From Streptomyces panaciradicis (GTDB lineage: Bacteria; Actinomycetota; Actinomycetes; Streptomycetales; Streptomycetaceae): DNA of 64,000 bases. Made by a program: the position numbers and the translations under genes. Where the stretch lies: positions 62,001 to 126,000 of the forward strand of contig NZ_JAMGBF010000010.1 of the NCBI RefSeq assembly GCF_023516615.1. Direction: 5' to 3'. Positions 29,659-39,941 of the stretch are shown here, piece by piece. Each line of letters begins with the position of its first letter. Position 1 is the first letter of the stretch. The notes beneath the pieces are model-generated. The model was not told the origin of the DNA and ran no database searches. It saw only the letters and a list, made by a program, of their open reading frames with translations.

Positions 29659-31229
29659 CGGGTGCCTCCTGCGAGGAGCTGCTGCACGGCCGGGTCGGTC
29701 AGGCCGAGGAGTGCCTTGGGCCACAGCCCGGCGATGACCGTGAGGGCGACGAGGGGCGTCCAGGCCGCGAACTCGTACGAGCGGACGTCGGCGAGCTGCG
29801 GGGCTTCCTGCGGTACGACGCCCATGCACACGCGCCGGACGACGACGAGCATGTAGGCGGCGGTGAGGAGGGTGCCGAAGGCCGCGATGGACATGAAGGT
29901 GAGGAAGGCGGGGCGGCTGAGGTCGGCGGCGGGCTTGAACGCGCCGAACAGGGCGAGCATTTCGCCCCAGAAGCCGGCCAGGCCCGGCAGGCCGAGGGAG
30001 GCGACGGCGCCGAAGGCGAGCAGGCCGCCGAGGCGCGGGGCCTTGCCGTACAGCGCGGCGCCGGACTCCTCGGCGAGTGTGTCCAGGTCGGTGGTGCCCG
30101 TGCGGTCCTTGAGGGCGCCGACCAGGAAGAAGAGCAGGCCGGTGATGAGGCCGTGGGCGATGTTGGCGAACAGGGCGCCGTTGACGCCGGTCGGGGTCAT
30201 GGTGGCGATGCCCAGCAGGACGAAGCCCATGTGGCCGACGGAGGAGTAGGCGATGAGCCGCTTGAGGTCGCCCTTGGCGCCCTGCTTGGCGAGGCCGAGG
30301 CAGGCGAGGGACCCGTAGATGATGCCGACGACCGCGAAGGCCGCCAGGTAGGGCGCGAAGGTGCGGAAGCCGTCGGGTGCGATGGGCAGCAGGATGCGGA
30401 CGAACCCGTACGTACCCATCTTCAGCAGGACACCGGCGAGGAGCACCGAGCCGACGGTCGGGGCGGAGGTGTGGGCGTCGGGCAGCCAGCTGTGCAACGG
30501 CCACATCGGCGTCTTGACCGCGAGCCCGATCCCGATCGCCAGAACGGCGATGAGCTGCACGGATGTGGTCAGGGACCGGCCGTTGTCAGTGGCGAGTGCC
30601 ACCATGTCGAAGGTGCCGGCCTTGATCCCGATCAGGAGCAGGCCGAGCAGCATGACGACCGAACCGAGCAGGGTGTAGAGGATGAACCGCCAGGCGGCCC
30701 GGGTCCGGCCCTCGCCGCCCCAGCGGGCGATGAGGAAGTACATCGGGATGAGCACCGTCTCGAACGCGAGGAAGAACAGCAGCAGATCGAGGACGGCGAA
30801 GGTCGCGAGGGTGCCGGACTCGAGGACGAGCAGCAGCGCGACGAAGGCCTTCGGGGTCGGGCCCGCGGGCATTTTGAAGTACGAGTAGAGCGCGCAGAGG
30901 AAGGTCAGCAGCGCGGTCAGGACCAGAAGGGGGAGGGAGATGCCGTCGATGCCGAGGTGGATCCGCACGTCGAGTGCGGGGATCCAGCTGATGTCGGTCG
31001 TGGCCTGCATCCTCGACGGATGGTCGTGGTCGAAGCCGAGCGCGAGGGCGATCGCCGCGATGAGCACCACACCGGTGACGGTCACGCCGTGGCGCAGCAC
31101 CGCCTGCTCGGGGGACTTCCCCTTCAGCCCGGGCGGGGCGGGCAGGAGAGCGGCGACCGCGCCGAGGAGCGGTACGACGACGACGAACGCAAGAAGGAAC
31201 TGCATCACGGACTCGCTGATATCGATCAC
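29655..31229 (-). CDS. nuoM: NADH-quinone oxidoreductase subunit M
   Basis: A 524-residue antiporter-like subunit. FFLAFETVLIPMYFLIARWG contains the TM5 Glu, and GLAVKTPMWPLHSWLPDAHT the TM7 Lys and helix-break motif, the proton path residues of the family. Length is typical. It lies 6 bases downstream of nuoL, and its stop overlaps nuoN. Confidence 0.95.
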   Translation of the reverse strand: MIDISESVMQFLLAFVVVVPLLGAVAALLPAPPGLKGKSPEQAVLRHGVTVTGVVLIAAIALALGFDHDHPSRMQATTDISWIPALDVRIHLGIDGISLPLLVLTALLTFLCALYSYFKMPAGPTPKAFVALLLVLESGTLATFAVLDLLLFFLAFETVLIPMYFLIARWGGEGRTRAAWRFILYTLLGSVVMLLGLLLIGIKAGTFDMVALATDNGRSLTTSVQLIAVLAIGIGLAVKTPMWPLHSWLPDAHTSAPTVGSVLLAGVLLKMGTYGFVRILLPIAPDGFRTFAPYLAAFAVVGIIYGSLACLGLAKQGAKGDLKRLIAYSSVGHMGFVLLGIATMTPTGVNGALFANIAHGLITGLLFFLVGALKDRTGTTDLDTLAEESGAALYGKAPRLGGLLAFGAVASLGLPGLAGFWGEMLALFGAFKPAADLSRPAFLTFMSIAAFGTLLTAAYMLVVVRRVCMGVVPQEAPQLADVRSYEFAAWTPLVALTVIAGLWPKALLGLTDPAVQQLLAGGTR

Positions 31230-31235
31230 GCCTGC

Positions 31236-33230
31236 TCACGCTCCCGTGGCGACGAGGAGGGCGGCGACCGCCAGGACGACGGTGCCGGCGAGCAGCGCGC
31301 TCACATAGGTCTGCACATTGCCCGTCTGGGCCCGCCGCACGGCGGCACCCAGCAGCCCGGGCAGGGCACCCGCACCGCGTACGTAGGTCTCGACGACCTC
31401 GCGGTCCAGGAACCGGACGAGACTCGCACCGGCCTGGACCGGGCGGACGAAGAGGGCCGCGTACACGGCGTCGAGGTGGAAGCCGACGGCCGCGTGCCGG
31501 TGCAGCGGACCGAGCAGCAGCCGCCCGGGGTCGGCGGGGTCGGGCGCGGAGGCCACTCCCCCGTACGCGGGCGCGTGGCTGGCGATGGCCTCGGCCTCGA
31601 CCTGTCCGGCGTCGCTCTCGGGGTGGGCCGCGACCGCGCCGAGCGGGACGCGGGCCGCGAGGGCGGTGGTGTGGCGCCAGGCCGCGTAGGTGACGATGCC
31701 GCCGATCAGGGCGACGCCCGTGCCGACGACGGACGTGGTCAGGGCCGGGGTGAGGTCGCGGCCGTCGAACCAGTCCGGCAGTGACCGGTAGGCGAAGGCG
31801 CCGAGCGCGAGGGATGGGACGGCGAGCACCCACAGCACCACGGTCATGGTGAGGGGCTGCCTGCCGTGGTCGGGGGCCTCGGCGCCGCGGCCGTTGAAGG
31901 CCAGCAGCCACAGGCGCGTCGCGTAGGCGGCGGTGAGCAGGGCCGCGAGCAGTCCGGCGACGAGGATGATCCAGCCCGAGACACCGGGCGCGCGCTCGGT
32001 GTGGCCGGTGGCGACGTGTTCGGCGGCGCCCAGGACGGACTCCTTGGAGAAGAAGCCGCTGAAGGGCGGGATCGCGGCGAGCGCGAGGAGCGCCACGGTC
32101 ATCGTCCAGAAGGCGTCGGGGACGCGGTCGCGCAGCCCGTGCAGGCGGGACATGGCGGCCAGCGAGTTGGTGCCGGCGGCGTGGATGATCACGCCGGCCG
32201 CGAGGAAGAGCAGCGCCTTGAAGGCGCCGTGCGTGAGGAGGTGGAAGACGGCGGCCGAGCGGTCGCCCACGGCGAGGGCGCCGGTCATGTAGCCGAGCTG
32301 GCCGATCGTCGAGTACGCGAGGACGCGTTTGATGTCGTCCTGGGCGAGCGCGGCGAGGCCCGAGCCGACCATCGTGACGGCGGCCATGACGGCGAGGACG
32401 ACCATGGCCGCCTGGGAGGCCTCGAACACCGGCAGGAGGCGGGCGATGAAGTAGACACCGGCGGCGACCATCGTCGCCGCGTGGATCAGGGCGGAGACGG
32501 GCGTCGGGCCGGCCATCGCGTCCGGGAGCCAGGTGTGCAGCGGGAACTGCGCCGACTTGCCCGCGGCACCGGCCAGGAGCAGCAGGGCGATCACGGTCGG
32601 GTGATCGAGGCCGCCGTGTGCGACGGTGCCGAGGATGGTGGTGATGCGGAAGGAGCCGGCCTGGGTGGCGAGGGCGAACAGGCCGATCAGGAAGGGCACG
32701 TCACCGAGCTTGGTGACCAGGAACGCCTTGATGGAGGCGGCGCGGGCCTCCGGGGTCTCCCAGTAGTGGCCGACCAGGAAGTAGGAGCAGATGCCCATGA
32801 CCTCCCAGCCGACCAGCAGCACGATCAGGTCGCCGGAGTAGACGACGAGCAGCATCGCGGAGGTGAACAGGGAGACGAGCGCGGCATAGGAGGGGTAGCG
32901 CGGGTCGTCGCGCAGGTAGCCCGTCGAGTAGATCTGCACGCAGGACGCGACGACGCCGACCAGGATCGCGACGAGGGCGGCGAAGCCGTCGATGTGCAGG
33001 GCGAGTTCGATGGGGACCGAGCCGGTGGGCGTCAGTTCGGTGTGGGCGTTCACGGCCTGGCCGCCGCCCTGGCGCACGGCGACCAGCACCGCCAGTACCA
33101 GGGAGGTGAGGGCTGGCAGGACAGCGAGCGGGCGGACGAAGCCGGGGGCCGTGCGGCCCAGCAGCAGGCCCGCAGCCGCTCCGAGGAACGGCAGGAGCGG
33201 GACGAGGACGGCGAGGGTGGTGGTGGTCAC
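31236..33230 (-). CDS. nuoL: NADH-quinone oxidoreductase subunit L
   Basis: A 664-residue antiporter-like subunit from a GTG at 33230. [20 protein letters not shown] (TM5 Glu) and [20 protein letters not shown] (TM7 Lys) are visible, and the long C-terminal lateral helix region follows after about residue 500 (the amphipathic arm that spans M and N). The stop of nuoK overlaps this start (GTGA). Normal length for Streptomyces. Confidence 0.95.
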   Translation of the reverse strand: MTTTTLAVLVPLLPFLGAAAGLLLGRTAPGFVRPLAVLPALTSLVLAVLVAVRQGGGQAVNAHTELTPTGSVPIELALHIDGFAALVAILVGVVASCVQIYSTGYLRDDPRYPSYAALVSLFTSAMLLVVYSGDLIVLLVGWEVMGICSYFLVGHYWETPEARAASIKAFLVTKLGDVPFLIGLFALATQAGSFRITTILGTVAHGGLDHPTVIALLLLAGAAGKSAQFPLHTWLPDAMAGPTPVSALIHAATMVAAGVYFIARLLPVFEASQAAMVVLAVMAAVTMVGSGLAALAQDDIKRVLAYSTIGQLGYMTGALAVGDRSAAVFHLLTHGAFKALLFLAAGVIIHAAGTNSLAAMSRLHGLRDRVPDAFWTMTVALLALAAIPPFSGFFSKESVLGAAEHVATGHTERAPGVSGWIILVAGLLAALLTAAYATRLWLLAFNGRGAEAPDHGRQPLTMTVVLWVLAVPSLALGAFAYRSLPDWFDGRDLTPALTTSVVGTGVALIGGIVTYAAWRHTTALAARVPLGAVAAHPESDAGQVEAEAIASHAPAYGGVASAPDPADPGRLLLGPLHRHAAVGFHLDAVYAALFVRPVQAGASLVRFLDREVVETYVRGAGALPGLLGAAVRRAQTGNVQTYVSALLAGTVVLAVAALLVATGA

Positions 33231-33625
33231 GCGGTGGCCTCGGCCTTCCCGGCCCCGTCGGCCGGCCCGGCCGTGAGGGCGTCGCTGTCGGGGCCGACCG
33301 TCTCGTGGCCCTCGGCGGTGTCGCGGAGCTTGTCGATGTCGGAGGTGCCGCGGTTGCGGTGGACGGCGAGGACGATCGCCAGGCCGATGCCGATCTCGGC
33401 GGCGGCGATGGCGATGGTGAACAGGGTCAGGGCCTGACCGGAGTGCAGGGTGTCCCGGGCGGCCTTGCTGAGCCATACGTCGAAGGCGACCAGGTTCAGG
33501 TTGACGGCGTTGAGCATCAGCTCGACCGACATCAGGACGAGGATCGCGTTGCGGCGGGCGAGGACTCCGTACAGGCCCGTGCAGAAGAGGAGGGCGGCCA
33601 GGACCGCGGGATAGGCGAGATGCAT
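33227..33625 (-). CDS. nuoK: NADH-quinone oxidoreductase subunit K
   Basis: A 132-residue three-helix subunit. [40 protein letters not shown] (the conserved Glu of TM2) and [20 protein letters not shown] (TM3 Glu) are in place. The last 35 residues are a soluble, acidic tail not needed by the family. Its ATG shares a base with the nuoJ stop, and its own stop overlaps nuoL. Confidence 0.95.
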   Translation of the reverse strand: MHLAYPAVLAALLFCTGLYGVLARRNAILVLMSVELMLNAVNLNLVAFDVWLSKAARDTLHSGQALTLFTIAIAAAEIGIGLAIVLAVHRNRGTSDIDKLRDTAEGHETVGPDSDALTAGPADGAGKAEATA

Positions 33626-34353
33626 CAGCGGGCGCCTTCCTGGTCGGCCGGGTGGGTGCCCGCGACCGGCTTCGCCGCATGACTCCGCGCCGTTCCCCCG
33701 ATCGGGTGATTACGGGAATCCGGGACAGATGGGGAACCACCGGTCGCCGCCCGGGAGTTCACAGGGGGAAGGCTCGATTCGGCCTTCGCCTTCCGGGACA
33801 GGACGATCGCGCCGACCAGAGCGGCGAGGAGGAGGACGGAGAGGGCCTCGAAGGGGAGGACCCAGTTCTGGAAGAGGCTCGCTCCGGTGACGGCGGTGGA
33901 TCCGGCGGCCGGCCCGTCCAGATCGACCCAGGTGGTACGGAAGGCGTCGACGACCACCCAGACCAGGGCGGCCGCGGCCGCGACGGCAACGGTGAGGGCG
34001 GCCCAGCGATTGCCGGAGTCGGCGTCCGGGGAGCGCCCGATGGGGGCCCTGGTGAGCATCAGACCGAACAGAAGGAGGACCACGACGGAACCGACGTAGA
34101 TGAGGACCTGCACCCAGGCGATGAACTCGGCGGTGAGCAGGAGGTACTCGACGGCGAGGCCGCCGAGGGCGACCACCAGCCACAGGGCGGCGTGCACCAG
34201 CTGCCGGGTGGTGACGGTGACCAGCGCGGCGCCGAAGGTGGCCAGGCCGACGAGGAGGAACGCGATCTCGACGCCGGTCGGGGAGAGAAAGCCGTGCTGC
34301 GCGGCGGCGAGCGTCACAGCGGCCGGGTGGGTGATGTCGGCCGGGTGGGTCAC
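33625..34353 (-). CDS. nuoJ: NADH-quinone oxidoreductase subunit J
   Basis: A 242-residue five-helix subunit from a GTG at 34353, with GGGAGGA 7 bases before it and GTGA overlap with the nuoI stop. TM3 reads [20 protein letters not shown], containing the conserved Tyr and the pi-bulge region that couples quinone reduction to proton pumping. The C-terminal 50 residues are a Ser/Ala/Pro-rich soluble tail longer than in E. coli. Confidence 0.93.
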   Translation of the reverse strand: MTHPADITHPAAVTLAAAQHGFLSPTGVEIAFLLVGLATFGAALVTVTTRQLVHAALWLVVALGGLAVEYLLLTAEFIAWVQVLIYVGSVVVLLLFGLMLTRAPIGRSPDADSGNRWAALTVAVAAAAALVWVVVDAFRTTWVDLDGPAAGSTAVTGASLFQNWVLPFEALSVLLLAALVGAIVLSRKAKAESSLPPVNSRAATGGSPSVPDSRNHPIGGTARSHAAKPVAGTHPADQEGAR

Positions 34354-34910
34354 GGCTGTCCTCCCTGCGGCTCGGTCGGCTCCGTCCGCGCCGCCGCGAG
34401 CTTCTCGGCGGACTTGCGGGCGGCGGCGATCTCCTTCGGTTCCTCCGCGCCGGGGTCGAGGGCGGGCGGGGCCGGCACCGTCCACATCCACTCGCGGAGC
34501 TTGTCGCGCTCGTGGGTGAGTTCGCGGATGTCGGTCTCGGCGTACTCGAACTCCGGGGACCAGAACAGGGCGTCGAAAGGACAGACCTCGATGCAGATAC
34601 CGCAGTACATGCACAGGGAGAAGTCGATGGCGAAGCGGTCGAGGACGTTGCGGCTGCGCTCACGCCCGCCGGGGGTGGCCGCCGGGACCGTCTCCTTGTG
34701 GGAGTCGATGTAGATGCACCAGTCCGGGCACTCCCGGGCGCACAGCATGCAGACCGTGCAGTTCTCCTCGAACAGGCCGATGACGCCGCGGGTGCGGGGC
34801 GGGAGGTCGGGCTGGGTGTCCGGGTACTGCTCGGTGACCGACTTCTTCGTCATCGTGCGGAGGGTGACGGCCAGGCCCTTGGCCAGGCCTGAGCCGGGGA
34901 TCGGGGACAT
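34350..34910 (-). CDS. nuoI: NADH-quinone oxidoreductase subunit I (two [4Fe-4S])
   Basis: A 186-residue ferredoxin-type subunit. Two cluster motifs, [15 protein letters not shown] and [14 protein letters not shown], hold N6a and N6b, which pass electrons toward NuoB. The C-terminal 45 residues (Pro/Ala/Glu-rich) are an extension. It starts 3 bases after nuoH. In a complex without NuoEFG, this subunit would be a natural docking point for ferredoxin. Confidence 0.95.
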   Translation of the reverse strand: MSPIPGSGLAKGLAVTLRTMTKKSVTEQYPDTQPDLPPRTRGVIGLFEENCTVCMLCARECPDWCIYIDSHKETVPAATPGGRERSRNVLDRFAIDFSLCMYCGICIEVCPFDALFWSPEFEYAETDIRELTHERDKLREWMWTVPAPPALDPGAEEPKEIAAARKSAEKLAAARTEPTEPQGGQP

Positions 34911-34912
34911 GG

Positions 34913-35881
34913 TTACTGGATCACCACCTTGACGATGCCGGTGAGGGCGATCTGAGCGAGGGAGAGGGGGACGAGGAGGGTCCAGGAGAGCTTCTGGAGC
35001 TGGTCCTCGCGCAGCCGGGGGTAGGTGACGCGGAGCCAGATCACGAGGAAGGCGAGGACGGCCGTCTTGAGCAGGGTCCAGACCCAGCCGAGGCCGTCGG
35101 CGCCCCAGGGGCCGTGCCAGCCGCCCAGGAAGAGGACGGTGGTCAGGCCGCACAGGACGATGATTCCGGCGTACTCGGCGAGGAGGAACAGGGCGAAACG
35201 CAGACCGGTGTACTCGGTGTAGGCGCCGAAGATGATCTCCGAGTCGGCGACGGGCATGTCGAAGGGGGGCCGCTGGAGTTCGGCGAGGCCGGCGACGAAG
35301 AAGACGACGGCGCCGACGATCTGCCACGGCAGCCACCACCACTGGAAGGCGTCGAGGATGCCGGGCAGGGAGACGGTGCCGGCGGCCATCGCGACGGAGG
35401 CGGCGGTCAACAGCATCGGGAGCTCGTAGGCGAGGAGCTGGGCGGCGGTGCGCAGGCCGCCGAGAAGGGAGAACTTGTTGGCGGAGGCCCACCCGGCCAT
35501 GAGCGAACCGAGGACGCCGACGCCCATCACCGCGAGGACGAAGAAGATGCCGGCGTCCAGGACCTGACCGACGGCGCCCTCGTCCGGGCCGATGGGGATG
35601 GCGACCAGGACCAGGAGGTACGGGAGCAGGGCGACGGCCGGAGCGAGCTGGAAGATGCGGCGGTCCGCGCCCGCGGGCACGACGTCTTCCTTCTGCGCGA
35701 ACTTCACGCCGTCGGCGACGAGTTGGGCCCAGCCGTGGAAACCGCCGGCGTACATCGGACCGAGGCGGCCCTGCATGTGGGCCATGACCTTGTGCTCGGT
35801 CTGGCCCACGATCAGGGGGAAGGTGAGGAAGACGACGAAGACGATCAGGAGTCGCAGGGCGACGTCGACAACGTCGGTCAC
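34913..35881 (-). CDS. nuoH: NADH-quinone oxidoreductase subunit H
   Basis: A 322-residue membrane subunit that forms part of the quinone site. [20 protein letters not shown] and [20 protein letters not shown] (the conserved Arg/Pro/Asp/Glu loop) are present. The first codon is GTG at 35881, overlapping the nuoC stop (GTGA). Length is typical. Follows nuoC directly because nuoD to nuoG are missing. Confidence 0.95.
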   Translation of the reverse strand: MTDVVDVALRLLIVFVVFLTFPLIVGQTEHKVMAHMQGRLGPMYAGGFHGWAQLVADGVKFAQKEDVVPAGADRRIFQLAPAVALLPYLLVLVAIPIGPDEGAVGQVLDAGIFFVLAVMGVGVLGSLMAGWASANKFSLLGGLRTAAQLLAYELPMLLTAASVAMAAGTVSLPGILDAFQWWWLPWQIVGAVVFFVAGLAELQRPPFDMPVADSEIIFGAYTEYTGLRFALFLLAEYAGIIVLCGLTTVLFLGGWHGPWGADGLGWVWTLLKTAVLAFLVIWLRVTYPRLREDQLQKLSWTLLVPLSLAQIALTGIVKVVIQ

Positions 35882-37251
35882 TGCCGGCCTCCTTCAGGGT
35901 CTTCCGGGCTGCGGGTGTCGGGGGTGCGGTCGTCGGGATCCGCCGCGGACTCCGACGGCGGGGCGGAGTCCGGGCCCGGTTGCGGGGCGGAGTCCGTGTC
36001 GCGTTGCGCGGCGGGCCCGGGGCTCTGGGGTTCCGTGGTGCCGGGCTCCTCGAAGGCCGGGCGAGCGTGATGCCAGGGGGCGTCCGGGCTGTGGGGGGTG
36101 GTCGCGGGCTTCGGCGGCGGCGTGGTGGTGGGCGCGGCCTTCGGAGGCGTGGTCCGGGGCGCGTCGGCAGCGGCGTCGGACGCGTCGGCAGCGGTGCGGG
36201 CCACGTCAGCCGCGGCCTCGGAGGCGTCCGCCGCAGCACGGGCCTCGTCAGGCGTGGCCGCCGGCCCTTCGCCTGTGGCCGTCGGCCCTTCGCCCGTGGT
36301 CGCCGCCCCTTCACCCGTAGATGCCGGACGACCGCCCGTGTTGCCCGCGTCCGCCGCCGTCTGGCTCACGGATCCCTGGGCGGCAGAGCGCGAGCGCCGG
36401 GGCCGTGTCGCGGGCGCGCCGCCGCCGGCCGTCCCAGAAGCCGCGCCGGTCTCCGCGACCGCGCCGGAATCCGCAATCGCACCGGAATCCGCAATCGCAC
36501 CGGTCTCCGAAGCTCCGCCGGTCTCCGAAGGTCCGCCGGCCTCCGAGGCACCGCCGGCCTGGCTCGCCGACCCCTCAGCAGCCGACCGCATGCGCCGAGC
36601 CGGACGCTCGCCCACCGCGCGTGCCGGACGCTCACCCACCGCGCGGGCCGGGGCACGCGTGGGGCGGGCGGGGGCCGGGGGGAGCTGGCCCTTCAGGGGG
36701 CCCCATTCGTTGGGGTCCGGGACTCCCGGGGGGAGCATCTGGCGGCGCTTGGGACCGCCGTGGTCGGACTCGCCGGGTTCCTTGGCGCCGGGCCAGGCCT
36801 TGGCGACGCGGGCGGCGAGGACGAAGTCTTTGCGCAGGGGGTGGCCCTCGAAGGTCTCCGGGAGGAGGAGGTGGTCCAGGGCGGGGTGGCCCTCGAAGTC
36901 GACGCCGAACATCTCGTGGGTCTCGCGCTCGTGCCAGGCGGCGCCCGCGTACACGTCGACGGCGGAGGGCAGGACGGGGGCCTGGTGCGGGACGGTCGTG
37001 CGCACGAGCAGGCGGCGGACCGGGGAGAGGGCGACGACGTGGGCGGCGACACGGAAACCGGTGCCCGGTTCGTCGACGGCGCTCAGCCAGTCGAAGTAGG
37101 TGCAGGCGAGGCGGTCACGGGCCGTTTCCAGCGCGGTGAGCCAGGAGGACGGCGGCACGTCGACCGTCAGGACCTCGTAGGACTCCTCGGCCGTGGCCTC
37201 CGTACCGAACAGCTCCTCGACGGGGGCCGGAAGCCAGCCGACCGTGGTCAT
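35878..37251 (-). CDS. nuoC: NADH-quinone oxidoreductase subunit C with a long disordered extension
   Basis: A 457-residue protein. Residues 1-190 are a normal NuoC (30-kDa) domain, with [20 protein letters not shown] and [14 protein letters not shown]. From about residue 195 to the end there is an Ala/Pro/Thr/Glu-rich tail with short repeats ([52 protein letters not shown]). Ordinary NuoC is about 200-250 residues, so this tail more than doubles it. It overlaps nuoB and nuoH by 4 bases each. The tail should be soluble and disordered; its role is unknown. Confidence 0.92.
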   Translation of the reverse strand: MTTVGWLPAPVEELFGTEATAEESYEVLTVDVPPSSWLTALETARDRLACTYFDWLSAVDEPGTGFRVAAHVVALSPVRRLLVRTTVPHQAPVLPSAVDVYAGAAWHERETHEMFGVDFEGHPALDHLLLPETFEGHPLRKDFVLAARVAKAWPGAKEPGESDHGGPKRRQMLPPGVPDPNEWGPLKGQLPPAPARPTRAPARAVGERPARAVGERPARRMRSAAEGSASQAGGASEAGGPSETGGASETGAIADSGAIADSGAVAETGAASGTAGGGAPATRPRRSRSAAQGSVSQTAADAGNTGGRPASTGEGAATTGEGPTATGEGPAATPDEARAAADASEAAADVARTAADASDAAADAPRTTPPKAAPTTTPPPKPATTPHSPDAPWHHARPAFEEPGTTEPQSPGPAAQRDTDSAPQPGPDSAPPSESAADPDDRTPDTRSPEDPEGGRQ

Positions 37252-37979
37252 CGCCCGCCCTCCTCGCCGGTCTTGCCGACGCGGCCGGTCTCAGCCGCGC
37301 CGCCGGTGCCGCCGGCGTTCCCAGCCCTGCCGCCCTCGGCAGCCGCACCGGCCGCACCACCCGCATCCGCCCCGAGCGCCGGCGGCTGCACCAGTCCGCT
37401 CTGGAGGGCCGCCGCCGACGGACGGGCTCCACCGTCGCCGTACCCGTACCGCTCCCCCAGGGACTCGCGGGCGATCTTCTCCTGGAGTTTGAGGATGCCC
37501 TGCAGGAGGGCCTCGGGGCGGGGCGGGCAGCCGGGGACGTAGACGTCGACCGGGATGATCTGGTCGACGCCCTTGGTGACGGAGTAGGAGTCCCAGTAGG
37601 GGCCGCCGCAGTTGGAGCAGGCGCCGAAGGAGATGACGTACTTCGGTTCCGGCATCTGCTCGTACAGGCGCTTCACCGCCGGCGCCATCTTGTCCGTCAC
37701 CGTGCCGGAGACGACCATCAGGTCGGCCTGGCGCGGACCCGGGGCGAAGGGAATGACGCCGAGGCGGATGAAGTCGTGGCGGGCCATGGAGGCGGCGATG
37801 AACTCGATCGCGCAGCAGGCGAGGCCGAAGTTGAAGACCCAGAGGGAGTAGCGGCGGCCCCAGTTCAGGACCACCTTCATCGGCTCCGGGGCGAGGCGGG
37901 CGAGGGCGCCGAGCCGCTTGGGCTCCGGCAGCAGGACCGGCTGCCCGCCGGTGGTGTCGGTGTCTGGCGTCACGTCCAT
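37248..37979 (-). CDS. nuoB: NADH-quinone oxidoreductase subunit B ([4Fe-4S] N2)
   Basis: A 243-residue subunit carrying cluster N2 next to the quinone. [20 protein letters not shown] gives the tandem Cys, and [18 protein letters not shown] and [20 protein letters not shown] the other two. The last 60 residues are a Gly/Ala-rich tail of low complexity. Start ATG at 37979; it overlaps nuoA by 10 bases. Confidence 0.95.
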   Translation of the reverse strand: MDVTPDTDTTGGQPVLLPEPKRLGALARLAPEPMKVVLNWGRRYSLWVFNFGLACCAIEFIAASMARHDFIRLGVIPFAPGPRQADLMVVSGTVTDKMAPAVKRLYEQMPEPKYVISFGACSNCGGPYWDSYSVTKGVDQIIPVDVYVPGCPPRPEALLQGILKLQEKIARESLGERYGYGDGGARPSAAALQSGLVQPPALGADAGGAAGAAAEGGRAGNAGGTGGAAETGRVGKTGEEGGR

Positions 37980-38365
37980 GCCAGAACGCCCTTCTTGTAC
38001 GCGTAGAGCAGGCCGACGGTCAGGAAGCCGAGGAAGACGAACATCTCGACGAGGGTCGTCGCGCCGTAGCCGGGGGCGGCGAAGACCGTCGCCCAGGGGA
38101 ACAGGAAGATCGAGTCGACGGCGAAGATGACGTAGAGGAAGGCGTAGACGTAGTAGCGGACCTGGGTGTGGGCCCAGCCCTCGCCGACGGGGTCGACTCC
38201 GCACTCGTACGTCAGGAGCTTCTCGGGGGTGGGGACCACCGGTCGCAGCAGCCGGCCCGCGCCGAAGGCCACGGCGACGAACAGCACGCCGACGACGGCG
38301 AGCAGCCCGACGACCGAGTACGACTGGAAGTAGTCCGCCGCGACCACGACGGTCGGTTCCCGCAC
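37970..38365 (-). CDS. nuoA: NADH-quinone oxidoreductase subunit A
   Basis: A 131-residue three-helix subunit and first gene of the operon. [20 protein letters not shown] and [20 protein letters not shown] contain the quinone-loop Cys and the conserved Asp/Glu residues of TM2. The GTG at 38365 has GAGGGG 5 to 6 bases upstream; an upstream in-frame start at 38416 is less likely. The promoter should lie in 38366-38583, shared divergently with the sensor-kinase gene. Confidence 0.93.
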   Translation of the reverse strand: MREPTVVVAADYFQSYSVVGLLAVVGVLFVAVAFGAGRLLRPVVPTPEKLLTYECGVDPVGEGWAHTQVRYYVYAFLYVIFAVDSIFLFPWATVFAAPGYGATTLVEMFVFLGFLTVGLLYAYKKGVLAWT

Positions 38366-38583
38366 GTCCGTCCCCTCACTCGTGTCACTCGCTGCTGTTC
38401 GACGATCTGTACGCACCGGAGTCTAGGCCCTGATAAAGGGGCGGTAAGCAGCCCGTCACGCCTCGAGATCCCGCGGAGATCCGCCGGGGACGCGCGCGGG
38501 GGCGCGGGGGTGGGGTTTTCCCCAGCGGACAGGGGCGGCCGACCTCATGGCGCGGCTGCCCGCCGCGCGGCACGCTAGCCCAT

Positions 38584-39783
38584 ATGACCGAAGGATTCTC
38601 GCGCCCCGACCGGGCCCCGGAAGGCGCCGACGACCGTCTGCCGCCCGCCCGTTTCGCCTACGACCCGCACACCTGGAAGGAGATCGCCCATCTGCTGGCG
38701 AACCTTCCGCTGGCGTTGTTCGGGTTCGTGTACGTCGTGACGGTGCTGTTCACCGGGTTCTGGCTGACCGTGACGGTGATCGGGTTCCCGTTGCTGGCGG
38801 CCGGGCTGATGGGGGCGCGGCTGTGGGGGCGGCTGGAGCGGGGGCGGGCCAGGGCGCTGCTCGGGGTGCGCGTCGACGAGCCGAGCCCGTTGCCCGGGCG
38901 GGAGGCGGCGGGCGGTTTCCTGCCGCGGCTGTGGATGGCGCTGAAGGATCCGGTCGCCTGGCGCACGGTGCTGTACGACGTCATCCGGCTGCCGTGGGGG
39001 ATTCTCACCTTCACGGTGACGCTGACGTCGTTGTTCGTGCTGTGGCCGGTGCTGCCGTTCATCGCGCGGGGGCTGGCCAACGCCGACCGGGCGATGGTGC
39101 GCGGCCTGCTGTCGCCCTCCGACGAGCTGGAGCGGCGGATCGCGGAGCTGGAGTCGGACCGCGGGGTCGTGGTCGACACGGCGAACGCGGATCTGCGGCG
39201 CATCGAGCGCGATCTGCACGACGGGGCTCAGGCCCGTCTGGTCAATCTGGCGATGGGGCTGGGGCTGGCGAAGGAGAAGCTCCTGGAGGATCCCGACTCG
39301 GCGGCGGAGATGGTGGCCGAGGCGCACGGCGAGGTGAAGCTGGCGCTGCAGGAGCTGCGGGATCTGGCCCGCGGCATCCATCCCGCCGTGCTGACGGACC
39401 GGGGGCTCGACGCGGCGCTCTCGTCGGTCGCCTCGCGCTGCACGGTTCCCGTGAAGGTGACGGTCGATCTCGGCGCCCGGCCGGCCGCGGCGATCGAGGG
39501 CATCGCCTACTTCACCGTCTCGGAGCTGCTGCAGAACATCAGCAAGCACAGCGGGGCGAGGACCGCGTCCGTGGAGGTGTGGCGGGCGGACAGCCGGCTG
39601 CTCATCCAGGTCGAGGACGACGGCCGCGGCGGCGCCCGCCTGGACGGCGGCAGCGGCATGCGGGGGCTCGCCGACCGGCTGGACGCGGTGGACGGCCTGT
39701 TCGTCATCGACTCGCCGCAGGGCGGGCCGACCGTCGTGACGGCCGAGCTGCCGTGGCGGGACCGGCCGGCGGGCGAGAAGTAG
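38584..39783 (+). CDS. Sensor histidine kinase (HisKA_3), first of a tandem pair
   Basis: A 399-residue membrane kinase. An N-terminal sensor domain with two helix pairs (about residues 38-78 and 130-165) precedes the dimerisation helix with the H-box RRIERDLHDGAQARLVNLAM, and the ATPase domain with LQNISKHSGARTASVEVW (N box), VEDDGRGGARLDGG (G1) and GSGMRGLADRLDAV (G2). It belongs to the NarL-type kinases and should phosphorylate the LuxR-type regulator at 41587. Signal unknown. About 60% similar by eye to the next kinase, so probably a gene duplication. Confidence 0.93.
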   Translation: MTEGFSRPDRAPEGADDRLPPARFAYDPHTWKEIAHLLANLPLALFGFVYVVTVLFTGFWLTVTVIGFPLLAAGLMGARLWGRLERGRARALLGVRVDEPSPLPGREAAGGFLPRLWMALKDPVAWRTVLYDVIRLPWGILTFTVTLTSLFVLWPVLPFIARGLANADRAMVRGLLSPSDELERRIAELESDRGVVVDTANADLRRIERDLHDGAQARLVNLAMGLGLAKEKLLEDPDSAAEMVAEAHGEVKLALQELRDLARGIHPAVLTDRGLDAALSSVASRCTVPVKVTVDLGARPAAAIEGIAYFTVSELLQNISKHSGARTASVEVWRADSRLLIQVEDDGRGGARLDGGSGMRGLADRLDAVDGLFVIDSPQGGPTVVTAELPWRDRPAGEK

Positions 39784-39941
39784 CCGGAGACGTGCGCGGG
39801 GGTAGGGAAAACCCCCCTTCCAAGAGGCCGACGGACTCCATGGTCCGCGGACCTGCGGCGCAGCAGTGTGGAGGTACGGCGGGACAGCCGCGGCCGAGCA
39901 GGTCGGATGGACGAGTGGACGAGCAGAAACGGACGACGTCG

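Noticed and set aside
29589..31784. A 731-codon plus-strand frame over nuoM and nuoL
   Set aside because: It is highly acidic, Gly/Glu-rich and antisense to strongly conserved subunits; such long frames are common in high-G+C DNA.
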